A stretch of 64,000 nucleotides of DNA from Sorangium sp025924095 (GTDB taxonomy: Bacteria; Myxococcota_A; Polyangia; Polyangiales; Polyangiaceae), in the NCBI RefSeq assembly GCF_051521505.1, contig NZ_CP150356.1:5332001-5396000 (forward strand), written 5' to 3'. The notes beneath the pieces are model-generated. The model ran no database searches. It was not told the origin of the DNA and was given only the letters and a program-made list of their open reading frames with translations. Every line of letters starts with the position of its first letter. The stretch's first letter is position 1. Positions 52,116 to 61,700 of this stretch are shown one piece after another. The translations under genes and the position numbers were made by a program.

Positions 52116-54137
52116 ATGGCGGCAAAGAAGACCCGAAAAACTTCGAAAAAAGACCGGAAGAGAGCGACCAAGGCGAGCGCGGTGAGCTCGAGGCGAGCTG
52201 CCTCGACGGCGCGAACGCGGAAGGCGAAGCCCGCCGCCCGTTCGGCCGCGCGCAAGCCGAAGCGGAAGGCCGCGTCCTCTCGTCCTGCTGCGCGACGCAC
52301 CGCTGCCGTGAAGGCGGCAAAGCGCCGGAAGGTGACGACAAAACGGGCGACCGCCCGCAAGTCGGCGGCCCCGGCGCGGCGCAAGGCAACGCGCACACCG
52401 GCACGGGCCACCCGGACGGGCGCCAGGAAGAAATCGGCGGCCGCGAAGGCAAAGAAAACGACGCGCGTTGCTGCGAAGCGAGCCAGCGCGTCCAAGGCGA
52501 GGAAGACAGCCGCCAAGAAGAAGAAGACGAAGGCGACGAAGCCGACGCGCGCCGCCGCCAAGCTCAGGACCACCAAGGCCAGGGCGAAGGCGCGGGCGAC
52601 GAAGGTCAAGGCGCGGGCGACGAAGGCCAAGGCGACGCGGGCGAAGACGGCGAGGGCCAAGGCTCCGAAGGCCAAGGCGACGCGGGCCAGGGTCGCGAAG
52701 CCGAGGGCGGCGAAGACCAGGGCGGCGAAGGCCAGAACCGCGAAGACCAGGGCCGTCGCCGGCCGGACACGGCGCGCGAAGGCCGCGAAGCCGAAGCTCG
52801 CGCGGGTCAAGGCCACGAAGAAGCCGAAGCTCGCGCGGGTCAAGGCCACGAAGCCGAGGCTCGCGCGGGTCAAGGCCACGAAGCCGAGGCTCGCGCGGGT
52901 CAAGGCCACGAAGCCGAGGCTCGCCCGGAGGAAGATCGCGGCGCGCTCCGAGCGGGTGCTGGCAGCACCGGCGGCGGAGCCGACGAAGCTCCGCAAGAAG
53001 CTGAGGCCCGACGACAAGCCGAAGCTCAAGGAGAGGCTGAAGCTCAAGGCCGACGTGGAGCAGGCCGCGCCGGTCGAGACCGAGCACCCGCGCCGGACGA
53101 GCGACAAGCCGCAGCGCGCGAGCGACAGGCCGCAGCGCGCGAGCGACAGGCCGCAGCGCGCGAGCGACAAGCCGCAGCGCGCGAGCGATCGGCCGCAGCG
53201 CGCGAGCGACAGGCCGCAACGCGCGAGCGACAGGCCCGCCGCCGAAAAGAAGAGCGGGCGGCCGGGCGTGGTCAAGGGGAAGGCGTTGATCGAGCGCCGT
53301 CCGGGCCGCGTTCCGCTCCGGGAGCCCCCGCGGGTGGTCACGCTGCCCCTGCCGATGCTGCCCCCTCCTCGGCGAGCCACCATCGAGGAGCGCAGCGCCA
53401 TCATCGAGCAGCGGCTGAACGCGCAAACGGAGGAGTTCCGGCGGCGCTACATCGACAGCCTCGATATGTCGTGGATTTACCACGACAGCGCGCTCGAGGG
53501 CGTGGTCTACACGTTCGATGAGCTGCGCGCGGCCCTCAACGGCCCGGCGCCGCTCGTGACGGACTCGAGCCTTCAGCCGACATACGATGACATCCGCCGC
53601 CACAAGGAGGCCATCGTCTACGTGCGCGAGCAGGGCACGAACAAGCGGGCGCCGGTCACGCTCGACTGCATGAGGAAGCTGTACCTGATCCTCCACCCCG
53701 AGGAGGGGGATCTCAAGACGGTGAAATACCGCAAGGACATCCCCCAGCACCGGCTCTACTTCCACGAGTACGCTCCGCCGGACAAGATCGCCTACAAGGT
53801 GCGGCAGATCATCGACTGGCTGAACGACCCCGAGACACGGAAGACGCGGAACGGCATCCGGATCGCGGCGCGCGCGCACTACGATCTGCTGCGGGTCTAT
53901 CCGTTCCCGAACGACAGCGGCAAGGTCGCGAGGCTGTTCATGAACATGCTGCTGCTCCGCACCGGTCTGCCCCCGTCGATCATCCACTCGACCGAGCGGC
54001 AGCGCTACTACGAGGCGCTGAAGGGCTCGGCGACGACGGTGCTGCAGATGGTGCAGGAGTCAGTGGAGAACGCGCTCGCGAGCGTCGAGAAGCTCCTCGA
54101 TGAGCATGAGACGCGGAAACGCGCCTTCGTCAGCTGA
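52116..54137 (+). CDS. Histone-H1-like tail fused to degenerate Fic domain
   Basis: 673 residues from ATG 52116. Residues 1 to about 327 are almost only Lys, Ala, Arg, Thr and Pro (AAKKTRKTSKKDRKRATKA, then KATKPRLARV units), like eukaryotic histone H1 tails and bacterial HU/H1-like proteins, and should bind DNA without sequence preference. Residues 328-374 are seven ASDRPQR/ASDKPQR repeats. Residues about 425-660 are a Fic domain: an inhibitory-helix-like HDSALEGVVYTFDEL (E461), KYRKDIPQHRLYFHEYAPP, and the Fic loop read as VYPFPNDSGKVARLF where HPFxxGNGRxxR is usual. The catalytic His is Tyr (Y595) and GNGR is DSGK, so AMP transfer is doubtful. A chromatin-associated regulator is a guess. 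Confidence 0.9.
   Translation: MAAKKTRKTSKKDRKRATKASAVSSRRAASTARTRKAKPAARSAARKPKRKAASSRPAARRTAAVKAAKRRKVTTKRATARKSAAPARRKATRTPARATRTGARKKSAAAKAKKTTRVAAKRASASKARKTAAKKKKTKATKPTRAAAKLRTTKARAKARATKVKARATKAKATRAKTARAKAPKAKATRARVAKPRAAKTRAAKARTAKTRAVAGRTRRAKAAKPKLARVKATKKPKLARVKATKPRLARVKATKPRLARVKATKPRLARRKIAARSERVLAAPAAEPTKLRKKLRPDDKPKLKERLKLKADVEQAAPVETEHPRRTSDKPQRASDRPQRASDRPQRASDKPQRASDRPQRASDRPQRASDRPAAEKKSGRPGVVKGKALIERRPGRVPLREPPRVVTLPLPMLPPPRRATIEERSAIIEQRLNAQTEEFRRRYIDSLDMSWIYHDSALEGVVYTFDELRAALNGPAPLVTDSSLQPTYDDIRRHKEAIVYVREQGTNKRAPVTLDCMRKLYLILHPEEGDLKTVKYRKDIPQHRLYFHEYAPPDKIAYKVRQIIDWLNDPETRKTRNGIRIAARAHYDLLRVYPFPNDSGKVARLFMNMLLLRTGLPPSIIHSTERQRYYEALKGSATTVLQMVQESVENALASVEKLLDEHETRKRAFVS
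52790..52927 (+). repeat. 30-bp tandem repeat (KATKPRLARV units)
   Basis: Unit AAGCCGAGGCTCGCGCGGGT plus CAAGGCCACG repeats about four times with one three-base insertion, encoding a 10-residue basic repeat in the histone-like tail. Confidence 0.9.
53098..53238 (+). repeat. 21-bp tandem repeat (ASDRPQR units)
   Basis: Unit GCGAGCGACAGGCCGCAGCGC, about seven copies with AAG/AGG and CGAC/CGAT changes, encodes a 7-residue repeat between the basic tail and the Fic domain. Confidence 0.9.
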
Positions 54138-55068
54138 GACAGCGGAGCGCGGCCTCGGGGGGAGCCCCGCCCCGGTCGGACGGGGCGCGCGCCGCCCGCC
54201 CGGGGCCGCCGCCGTCCATCCCGCAGCCCGGAATCAGGGGAAGCGCGGCGCTGCCCCCGTGAAACGGCCCCACAAGGCCGCTCCCGGGGACACGCCCGCG
54301 GCGGCGATCCGCGCGCCGAAGCCCCGGAAGGCGGCCGCGGTCGCCGTCGCGGATCGGCCCGCGCCGGCGCGTGCGCGGCCGGGCGCCCCGCCTCAGGCCA
54401 TATTTGCGCGGCTGCGCGCGTTGCACCCGGACGCCCACTGCGAGCTGGATCACAGGTCCTCGTTCGAGCTGCTCGTCGCGACGGTGCTCAGCGCGCAGAC
54501 GACGGACGTGCTGGTCAACAAGGTGACGCCCCACCTGTTCGGCGCCTATCCCGACGCCCGCGCGCTCGCCGGCGCCGATCCCGCCGAGGTGGCCGCGCTC
54601 CTCCGGCGGCTCGGGATGGGCATGTTCAACCAGAAGGCCAGGAACGTCGTGGGGCTCGCGCGGGGCCTCGTCGAGCAGCACGGCGGCGAGGTGCCGAGGA
54701 CGCTGGCGGAGCTCGTGAAGCTGCCCGGCGTCGGACGGAAGACCGCGAACGTGGTGCTCGGCGTTGCCTTCGGGGCGCCGGAGGGCGTCGTGGTCGATAC
54801 CCACGTGCAGCGCCTGTCGCAGCGGCTCGGGTGGACGAAGAGCGACAAGCCCGAGCCGATCGAGCGCGATCTCGCGGCGCTCTTCCCGCAGCGCGACTGG
54901 GATATGCTGTCCCACACGCTGATCTTCCACGGCCGCCGGATCTGCTTCGCGAGGAAGCCGGCGTGCGGAGGCTGCGGGATCAACGACGCGTGCCAGAGCG
55001 CGTTCCGCGCCGAGAATGTGGGGCGCAAGGCGCCGCGCTCACCACGCCGCGGCGCCGCGCAGGCGTGA
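54100..55068 (+). CDS. nth: Endonuclease III (base-excision repair glycosylase/AP lyase)
   Basis: Removes oxidised pyrimidines and cuts at the abasic site. The catalytic core starts near PPQAIFARLRALHPDAHCEL: SFELLVATVLSAQTTDVLVN, helix-hairpin-helix LPGVGRKTANVVL with the catalytic Lys, VVDTHVQRLSQRLG with the catalytic Asp, and a C-terminal 4Fe-4S cluster C-x6-C-x2-C-x5-C (CFARKPACGGCGINDAC). The first 90 residues are low-complexity Pro/Ala/Arg; the longest frame begins at ATG 54100 inside the Fic gene, while GTG 54259 (VKRPHKAAPG) is a credible later start. Position after the Fic-histone gene could mean co-transcription. Confidence 0.94.
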   Translation: MSMRRGNAPSSAETAERGLGGSPAPVGRGARRPPGAAAVHPAARNQGKRGAAPVKRPHKAAPGDTPAAAIRAPKPRKAAAVAVADRPAPARARPGAPPQAIFARLRALHPDAHCELDHRSSFELLVATVLSAQTTDVLVNKVTPHLFGAYPDARALAGADPAEVAALLRRLGMGMFNQKARNVVGLARGLVEQHGGEVPRTLAELVKLPGVGRKTANVVLGVAFGAPEGVVVDTHVQRLSQRLGWTKSDKPEPIERDLAALFPQRDWDMLSHTLIFHGRRICFARKPACGGCGINDACQSAFRAENVGRKAPRSPRRGAAQA

Positions 55069-55265
55069 GCGCCATCCACGCCGCGCACGCCGGATGTCGA
55101 GCGCACAGATGGAAGATGGGAGCGCAGCAGCGCGGATCGTCGGTCGTCGCTCAACGCTCATCAATCGCCGCTGCTCGCTCATCGTTCATCGCTCATCGTG
55201 GCTCGACGCATCCGCTGTCAGCTGTTTATTGCCCTGACGCTGGAGACGCGGGGTAAGCTGGGCAC

Positions 55266-55559
55266 ATGAAGGCCTCGCACCTGACCCTCGCCCTCGCCTG
55301 CCTCTTCACCGCCGCATGCGGCCGCGTGGAAGGCGATCTCTGCGACTACAAGTGCGATTGCGAGGGATGCAACGACCGCGAGTACGGCGATTGCCTCGAT
55401 CGCTACGATATCCGGTACGAAGACGCAGACCGCCACGACTGCGTCGACCGCTACGACGAGCTCGTCGCGTGCGAGGACGATACCGGGATTTGCCGCGACT
55501 ATAAGTGGGATACGTCCTGCAAGAACGAGAACGACGCGCTGAAACGGTGCGTGGACTAG
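55266..55559 (+). CDS. Small acidic Cys-rich lipoprotein
   Basis: 97 residues. Signal peptide ending in lipobox LFTAAC (Cys 18). The mature part has nine further Cys in CDYKCDCEGC, DCLDRYDIRY, DCVDRYDELVAC and CKNEND..RC settings, with many Asp/Tyr. Even spacing suggests disulphide-bonded helical hairpins. Similar small Cys-rich lipoproteins are common in myxobacteria. Function unknown; the gene stands alone. Confidence 0.75.
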   Translation: MKASHLTLALACLFTAACGRVEGDLCDYKCDCEGCNDREYGDCLDRYDIRYEDADRHDCVDRYDELVACEDDTGICRDYKWDTSCKNENDALKRCVD

Positions 55560-55685
55560 CTCCACGCGTCAGCAACCCCTGGCGGGATTTCTGACGCATG
55601 GAACCAGGCGCGGTCGGACGGCCTGCTGCGGAGGCCGCAGGAGCGCCGTCGCCGGCACCGGTGGCCCTGTGCGCTCGCCGCCGGC

Positions 55686-56759
55686 TCAGGGCCCGTCGCC
55701 CACCGCGACGGCGCCGCCGGGCGTGAAAGCTCCGGTGCTGCGGAACGCCGCGACGAGCCGCTCCGACGCCGTGTAGGGGTCGATCTCGCGCCGCGCGACG
55801 GCATGCACCGCCGCGTCGAGCGCGGGGCCGAGCACGGCGACCGCAGCGTCGGTGAGCGCGTCGCGGAGCTGCACGTGCATCGCCTCACGCAGGCGCTCTT
55901 CCCGGCGCGCGGCGCCCGCCTCGGTCCCGAACAGCCACGCCCGGTGCCCCTCCAGCCTGTCCACGAGCGCCGCCACGCCCTCGTTCCGCGTGGCCACGGT
56001 CCGCGCGATCGCGGGCTCCCACGGCCCCTCGGTCGGCGAGCCGCCCGGAGCTGCCGCGACCGCGCGGGCAGGGTGCGCCGCGGCGCTGTGCCCGCGCGCC
56101 CGCCCCGACGCGCTCGCCACCTCGCCGCCGAGCGCGATCATGAGCTCCAGATCGCGCACCGCGGCGTCGGCGCCGTCCCGATCGGCCTTGTTCACGGCGA
56201 AGACGTCAGCGCACTCCAGGATGCCCGCCTTGATCGCCTGCACCTCGTCGCCCATCCCCGGCGCGACCACGACCAGGGTGGTGTGCGCCATGCGCGTGAT
56301 CTCGAGCTCGTCCTGCCCTACCCCGACGGTCTCGACCAGCACGACGTCGGCGCCCCACGCGTCGAGCACCCGCGCGATGTCCACCGCCGAGCGCGACAGC
56401 CCGCCGAGCGCGCCCCGCGTCGCCAGCGACCGGATGAACACGTCGGGATCGCCGAAATGCGCCTGCATGCGGATGCGATCGCCGAGGATGGCGCCGCCGG
56501 TGAACGGGCTCGTGGGATCGATCGCCACCACGGCGACCCGGCGATCCTGCTTCCGGAACACGCTGATCAGCCGGTCGGTGAGCGTGCTCTTGCCTGCCCC
56601 AGGGTTGCCGGTCACGCCGAGGACCCAGGCGCGGCCGGTGTGGGGGAAGAGATCCTTCAGGATCGCGGCATGGTCGCCGGCGCGATCGTCGGCGAGCCGG
56701 CAGGCCCGCGCCGTCGCGCGCGTGTCGCGGGCGAGGACCTTCTCTGCGATCGGATGCAC
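55686..56759 (-). CDS. meaB: Methylmalonyl-CoA mutase-associated GTPase MeaB
   Basis: G3E-family GTPase that protects the B12-dependent methylmalonyl-CoA mutase and gates delivery of intact adenosylcobalamin. 357 residues from ATG 56759. GVTGNPGAGKSTLTDRLI is the P-loop, VAVVAIDPTSPFTGGAILGD the family signature, DVVLVETVGVGQDE the Walker B region and FAVNKAD the guanine-specificity motif NKxD. An Ala/Gly/Pro-rich insertion of about 40 residues lies between the G domain and the C-terminal dimerisation helices. It shows that the host uses B12 as mutase cofactor; the mutase genes are not in the window. Confidence 0.94.
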   Translation of the reverse strand: MHPIAEKVLARDTRATARACRLADDRAGDHAAILKDLFPHTGRAWVLGVTGNPGAGKSTLTDRLISVFRKQDRRVAVVAIDPTSPFTGGAILGDRIRMQAHFGDPDVFIRSLATRGALGGLSRSAVDIARVLDAWGADVVLVETVGVGQDELEITRMAHTTLVVVAPGMGDEVQAIKAGILECADVFAVNKADRDGADAAVRDLELMIALGGEVASASGRARGHSAAAHPARAVAAAPGGSPTEGPWEPAIARTVATRNEGVAALVDRLEGHRAWLFGTEAGAARREERLREAMHVQLRDALTDAAVAVLGPALDAAVHAVARREIDPYTASERLVAAFRSTGAFTPGGAVAVGDGP

Positions 56760-56827
56760 GCGAGCGGTCTAGGCCCGGCGGTGCGGGGACACAACCGGGC
56801 CGCGGGCGGCGCGGCCCCGGCCTCTAC

Positions 56828-57079
56828 CTACGCCGCCCCGTCGCCGCCAGCCTCGCCGCCGCCCGCCGCGCCGCCGCCGGTACCACCGCCGCCCGCCTGG
56901 CCGCCGTCACCGGATGGCCCCCCGCCGGCCCCGCCCTCGCCGCTCGCCGACGAGCCTGCGCCCCCGGCGCCGCCCGCGGCGTCGCCGCGGTCGACGATCG
57001 GCCTTGTCTCGCCGCACGCGAGGGCGAGCAGGGCGGAGAGCACAGCGCAGGAGGCGAACGCGAGCGCGCGATTGCACAT
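56828..57079 (-). CDS. Short Gly-rich lipoprotein
   Basis: 83 residues from ATG 57079. Signal peptide and lipobox LSALLALAC (Cys 22), then GETRPIVDRGDAAGG and a tail of Gly/Ala/Ser repeats with no globular domain. It looks like the N-terminal anchor and spacer of surface lipoproteins without a cargo domain, so it may be a remnant or a small surface protein. Confidence 0.55.
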   Translation of the reverse strand: MCNRALAFASCAVLSALLALACGETRPIVDRGDAAGGAGGAGSSASGEGGAGGGPSGDGGQAGGGGTGGGAAGGGEAGGDGAA

Positions 57080-57197
57080 GGGCGCGTTCTTGAAACGGGG
57101 CGCCCCCGAAGTCCAGCCGCGCGCTCCCGCCAGGGCGCCGCGGGCACGAGCTGGTCGAGGCGCCGCCCGGCCCAGCCGCGCGCTCACGTCAGGGACG

Positions 57198-57992
57198 TCA
57201 GGGCGCCGCGGGCGCCGGCCGGTCGAAGCGCCGCCAGCGGCCGTCGATGAGCCGCTCGTGCGGCAGGTACTGGGACTTGTAGACAAGCTGCGAGCACCTC
57301 TCGACGTAGAGGCCGAGGTACAGGTACCGCAGGCCCCAGGTGCGGCACAGCTCGAGCTGCTTCAGGATCGAGAAGACACCGGGGCTCAACGGCTCGAGCT
57401 CGGGATCGTAGAACGAGTAGACCGCCGACAGCGACTCCAGCCCGCGATCGACGATGGCGACCCCGACGAGGCGACCGCCGACGCGGTAGCGCATCTCGAA
57501 CGTCTCGCAGCAGCTGTCCACGAGGAACGCCTCGTAACCCGCGGCGCCGAGCGGGACGTCGTCGCGCATGAGCCCCCTGCCGTGCTTGTGCAGGTTGTAC
57601 AGCGCGACCCTCTCCCGCGTGGTGACGGGCGGGCCGATCTCGACGTCGACCACCTCCTCGCCGCGGCGGAGCACCCGGCGCTGCGTGCGGCCGGGGACGA
57701 AGTCGCGCACGACGATCCGGATCGGCTCGCACGCGCGGCACGAGGGGCACTGGGTGCGGTAGAGCAGCTTGCCGTGGCGGCGGTTGCCCGCGACAAGCCT
57801 CCGGTCGAACTCCTCGCGCGTGAGCGGACGGATGGGCACGCGGAGCGGCATCCGTGCCTCGGCGTCGGGGAGGTACGGGCAAGGGCTCACTTCATCGTGG
57901 ACCGTGAGCTCGAGCGGACAGGCTACCTCGTCCAGCCGAGGGAGCTCGACGTCCTGCCCCGATGACGCATCTCGCTCGCTCGATGAGCCCAT
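57198..57992 (-). CDS. Aminoacyl-tRNA-protein transferase (Ate/Bpt family)
   Basis: Adds Leu or Arg to N-terminal acidic residues and so marks proteins for Clp degradation by the N-end rule. 264 residues from ATG 57992; the 45-residue extension was rejected. N-terminal Cys region CPYLPDAEARMPLRVPI, YRTQCPSCRACEPIRI (zinc-like Cys set) and a C-terminal GNAT-like part: GLESLSAVYSFYDPELEPLS, CRTWGLRYLYLGLYVERC and YKSQYLPHERL. The phrase set fits bacterial Bpt best, but leucyl versus arginyl specificity is not decidable by eye. Confidence 0.9.
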   Translation of the reverse strand: MGSSSERDASSGQDVELPRLDEVACPLELTVHDEVSPCPYLPDAEARMPLRVPIRPLTREEFDRRLVAGNRRHGKLLYRTQCPSCRACEPIRIVVRDFVPGRTQRRVLRRGEEVVDVEIGPPVTTRERVALYNLHKHGRGLMRDDVPLGAAGYEAFLVDSCCETFEMRYRVGGRLVGVAIVDRGLESLSAVYSFYDPELEPLSPGVFSILKQLELCRTWGLRYLYLGLYVERCSQLVYKSQYLPHERLIDGRWRRFDRPAPAAP

Positions 57993-58367
57993 ATCGCTGT
58001 CGATCCGAGCGTTCGAGACCCCGTCGACACGCCGGCCGATACATCCAGGGGATGCCTGTTGCGCGGTCACGTCAAGCAAAACCCAGAGCGGCCCGGGGCC
58101 GCCTGGAGATCCCGCCCGCTCGCACAACGCCGGAATTCATCATCAGTTTGTGCGTATTCATGCGCATTTACATACATTAACTCCCAGACACCCACCTTGT
58201 CCCTCTGGGGTTGCGGTCCGATCCGGACAGGCTGTGCGCGGAGTCCGCGCGGCGCGCCCTTTTCCCTTGGCCCGGAGGCCGGTATGGACCCGGCGCGCGC
58301 CCGCGAGGAGAGGTCGGTCCGGTGAAGGGCCCGCCTCGCGCGAGCGACTCAAGAAAGGCCGAACGCT
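57993..58367. other. Divergent gap with AT-rich patch
   Basis: 375 bases between the Bpt-like gene and yhbY. 58130-58185 is AT-rich (TTTGTGCGTATTCATGCG, CATTTACATACATTAAC) and is the probable promoter area for one or both genes, with TTGTGC and TACATA as a weak pair on the plus strand. No small gene recognised. Confidence 0.45.
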
Positions 58368-58670
58368 TTGGATCTCACAGGAAAACAGCGCCGCCATCTC
58401 CGGGCGCTGGCGCATCACCTCGACCCGATCGTGCAGCTCGGCAAGGCCGGGCTGACCGACGGGGTCGTCGCGGCCGTCGACGCCGCCCTGGAGCGGCACG
58501 AGCTCGTGAAGGTACGCCTGGGCACCGAGTGCCCGGACGATCAGGGCGAGGTCGCCGGCTCGCTCTCCGAGCGGCTCCGCGCCGAGGTGGCGCAGACCCT
58601 CGGCCGGACGATCCTGCTCTACCGGCGCCACCCCAAGGAGCCGAAGATCAAGCTGCCCACAGGCGACTGA
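58368..58670 (+). CDS. yhbY: YhbY/CRM-domain RNA-binding protein
   Basis: 100 residues from TTG 58368, nine bases after AAGAAAGG. It is a single CRM domain: LTGKQRRHLRALAHHLDPIV, QLGKAGLTDGVVAAVDAALE, RHELVKVRL and GRTILLYRRHP. Family members bind pre-50S ribosomal particles and help ribosome assembly. A perfect terminator hairpin follows directly. Confidence 0.93.
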   Translation: MDLTGKQRRHLRALAHHLDPIVQLGKAGLTDGVVAAVDAALERHELVKVRLGTECPDDQGEVAGSLSERLRAEVAQTLGRTILLYRRHPKEPKIKLPTGD

Positions 58671-58689
58671 TCGCGAGCCGCAGCTCAGG

Positions 58690-58715
58690 GGGCGCCCCGG
58701 ATCGCCGGGGCGCCC
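58690..58715. terminator. Perfect 11-bp GC terminator between convergent genes
   Basis: GGGCGCCCCGG (58690-58700), ATCG tetraloop, CCGGGGCGCCC (58705-58715). It lies 20 bases after yhbY and 8 bases after the end of the converging flavoprotein gene. Confidence 0.75.
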
Positions 58716-58723
58716 GGGCCACG

Positions 58724-61700
58724 TCACACGTGCCGGAGCGCAGGGCGCTCGGCCAGGAGGTGATCGAGCCAGGCGTTCGACAGCTTCTCCTGCACCGTGT
58801 TGGCCCGGAGCCTCGCGGCGAGGTTCTTGAAGTCGACGTGGTCGATGAGCTGGTCCTGGTTGAAGCACGAGAAGACCACCGTCTCCTTGCCCGTCTCCGG
58901 ATCCACGTGGCGCTGGAGGCACTGCGCGCAGACCTCCTTCATCATGCACTGCATCGGCGAGTTGATGCTCGCGATGCCGACGTGCGTCGGATCCAGGTGC
59001 GGCGCCAGCACGCCGTGCCGCGCCTCGCGCACGGCGTTCATCATCTTGTCCGAGCCGATCGCGATGATGCGCCGGACCTCCGAGAGGCTCGCCAGCTCGC
59101 CGCCGAGCTGGCGCTCCGCGTAGGCACGCATCGCCTGGACGATGTTGCCGCGGAAATGACGGTCCATCGCGCGCCGCGGGGCGATCTCCGCGCCGCTGTC
59201 CGTGCACCAGACGACCTGATCGGTCGCCACCTCGATGTCGTCCTGCTTGAAGAGATCCTCGCCCCGCCGGTAGCCGGCGAAGTAGATCACGCGGTCGCCG
59301 CGCGCCTTCAGCGCCTTCGCGATCGAGAACAGCACGGCGTTGCCGAGCCCGCCGCCGGCGAGCAGCACCGTCTCCCCCTCGGGGATGTCCGTCGGCGTCC
59401 CGGTCGGCCCCATCACGACGACCTCCTCGCCCGGGCGCAGCGCGGCGAGCAGCCGGGATGAGGCGCCCATCTCGAGCGCGATGAGCGAGAGCAGCCCCTT
59501 CTCCTTGTCGACCCACGCGCCCGTGAGCGCGAGCCCCTCCATCGCGAGCCGCGTGCCGCGGACCACCGGCGAGCTCACCTCGTAGTTCTGCAGCCGGTAG
59601 AACTGCCCGGGCTCGAACTTGCGCGCCGCCGCGGGCGCGCGCACGACCACCTCGACGATCGTCGGGGTCAGCCGCTCGACGCGCTCGACCACCGCGACGA
59701 GATCGTGATCGAGGCGGGCGAACAGGTCGCGCCGCCGCGCGTCGCGCGCCGCCTGCGGCTCCTCGCCGAGCCGCGCGATGTCGCGCCGGAACAGCGCGAC
59801 GACGGACGGGTACGCGTCCTTCGCGCTCGCCATCGCCTTCACGACGCTCCCCGCGTAGTGCGGGTGGTTGTCGCCGTAGAAGCTCACCGCGTGCTCGCCG
59901 TCGTTGTAGCTCGTGAAGAAGCCCTCCCTCGGCTTGGCCGGCTCGACCTTGAGCGCGCCGCCCTCGTCGACGTACGCGCGGTGCGGCTGGAAGAACTGCC
60001 GCCACTTGTCGAACACGAACGAGCCCGGGCGCTCCTTCTCGTAGGTGACGTTGGGGCTCGTCCCGGCCGCCACGCACACGGTGCGGGCAGGGATCGAGAC
60101 CGCCTGCCCCGCGCTCCGCCACTTGCCGTCCACGACCTCCTGGCGATCGAACACGAGCGAGGACACGCACCCGCGCTCGTCGAGCACCGCCTCGATCGGG
60201 GCGAGGTTCTCGACGTAACGGATGCCCTCCTCGAGCGACTTGGCGACCTCCTCGTGGTTCAGCCGGTAGGCCGGCGAGTCGATGAGCCGCTTCCGGTAGA
60301 CCAGCGAGACGCCGCCCCACGCGTCGATCAGCCCCTGGAACCGCGGCGGCCGCCCCTCGCGCGCGGCGCGGGCGCGCTCGTCGCGGATCTCCTCGGCGTG
60401 GCGCCGCTGCTCGACAAGGAACTCCCGCTCCTCCTCGTCGAACATCGCGAGGACCGAGGCCTCGCCGCGCTCCGCGACGAGCGCGTCGAGCCGGTCGGCG
60501 GTCTTCTCGGCCTGCACGATGTAGTAGGCCGCGAGCTCCGTCGCGGTGTCGATCGCCGTGAGGCCGCCGCCGATCACCACCGCGGGCAGCCGCACCTGCA
60601 GGTTCGCGAGCGCCGAGCGCTTGTAGGCGCCGGCCAGCTGCAGCGCCATCAGGAAGTCCGAGGCCTTGCGGATGCCGCGCGCGAGGTTGTTCTTGAGCGG
60701 GATGATCGTCGGCCGCCCCGCGCCCGCCGCGATCGCGACGTGGTGGAACCCGAGCCGGAAGGCGTCGTCGAGATCGATCGTGCCGCCGAACCGCACGCCG
60801 CCGTGGATCCGGAGCAGGCGCTGCCGGGCGAGCGTGACGTAGAGGACGGTGAGGAAGTTCTTGTCCCACCGCACCGTGATCCCGTACTCGCTCACCCCGC
60901 CGAAGCCGAGGAGGACGCGCTCGTCGAGCTCGGTGTAGAGCCGCTTGAAATCCCTGACCGGCCGCGGCGGGCGCGTCTCGTCGCCCGTGAGCTCGACCGG
61001 CAGCGGCTCGATCTTCAGCCCGTCGATCGACACGCACGCGAAGCCCTGCCGGGTGAGGTGGTGCGACAGGGTGTAGCCGGCCGGGCCGAGGCCCACGACG
61101 AGCACGTTCTTGCCGTTGTACGGGAGCGCGTGCGGCCGCAGCGCGTCGAGCGGGTTCCACCGCGTGAGCAGCCCGTAGATCTCGAGGCCCCACGGGAGCG
61201 ACAGCACGTCCGTGAGCGCCGCGGTCTCGATCTGCGGGATGTCCACCGGATCCTGCTTCTGGAAGACGCACGCCTTCATGCAGTCGTTGCAGATGCGGTG
61301 CCCGGTGCCGGGGCACATCGGGTTGTCGATACAGACGAGCGCGAGCGCGGCGATCGACTCGCCCCGCCCGCGCATCGTGTGCATCTCGCTGATCTTCTCT
61401 TCGAGCGGGCAGCCGTGGAGCTCGACGCCGAGCGGGTTCGACTTGATCGCGCCGGTCTTGTTGTCGCGCAGGCCCTTCGAGCACGAGTCCTTGTCGCGAT
61501 CGTGGCAGAGGAGGCAGTAGTCGACCTGGCTCTCGACCTCGCGGGGCCCCGCCCGCCGGTCGGTCAGCGCGAAGCCGTCGCGATCCCTCCGCTCGTGCTC
61601 CGGTCCGACGAGGAGCTCGGCCGAGCCCGGGCCGTCGCCCGCGCCCTTCTTGTGCAGCTGGACGAGCGCCTGGTAGTCGAGCGTGCGCGGCGCCTTGAGC

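Noticed and set aside
53098..53238. Regular short repeats resembling a CRISPR array
   Set aside because: There are no unique spacers; the 21-bp units are contiguous, keep the reading frame and encode a protein repeat.
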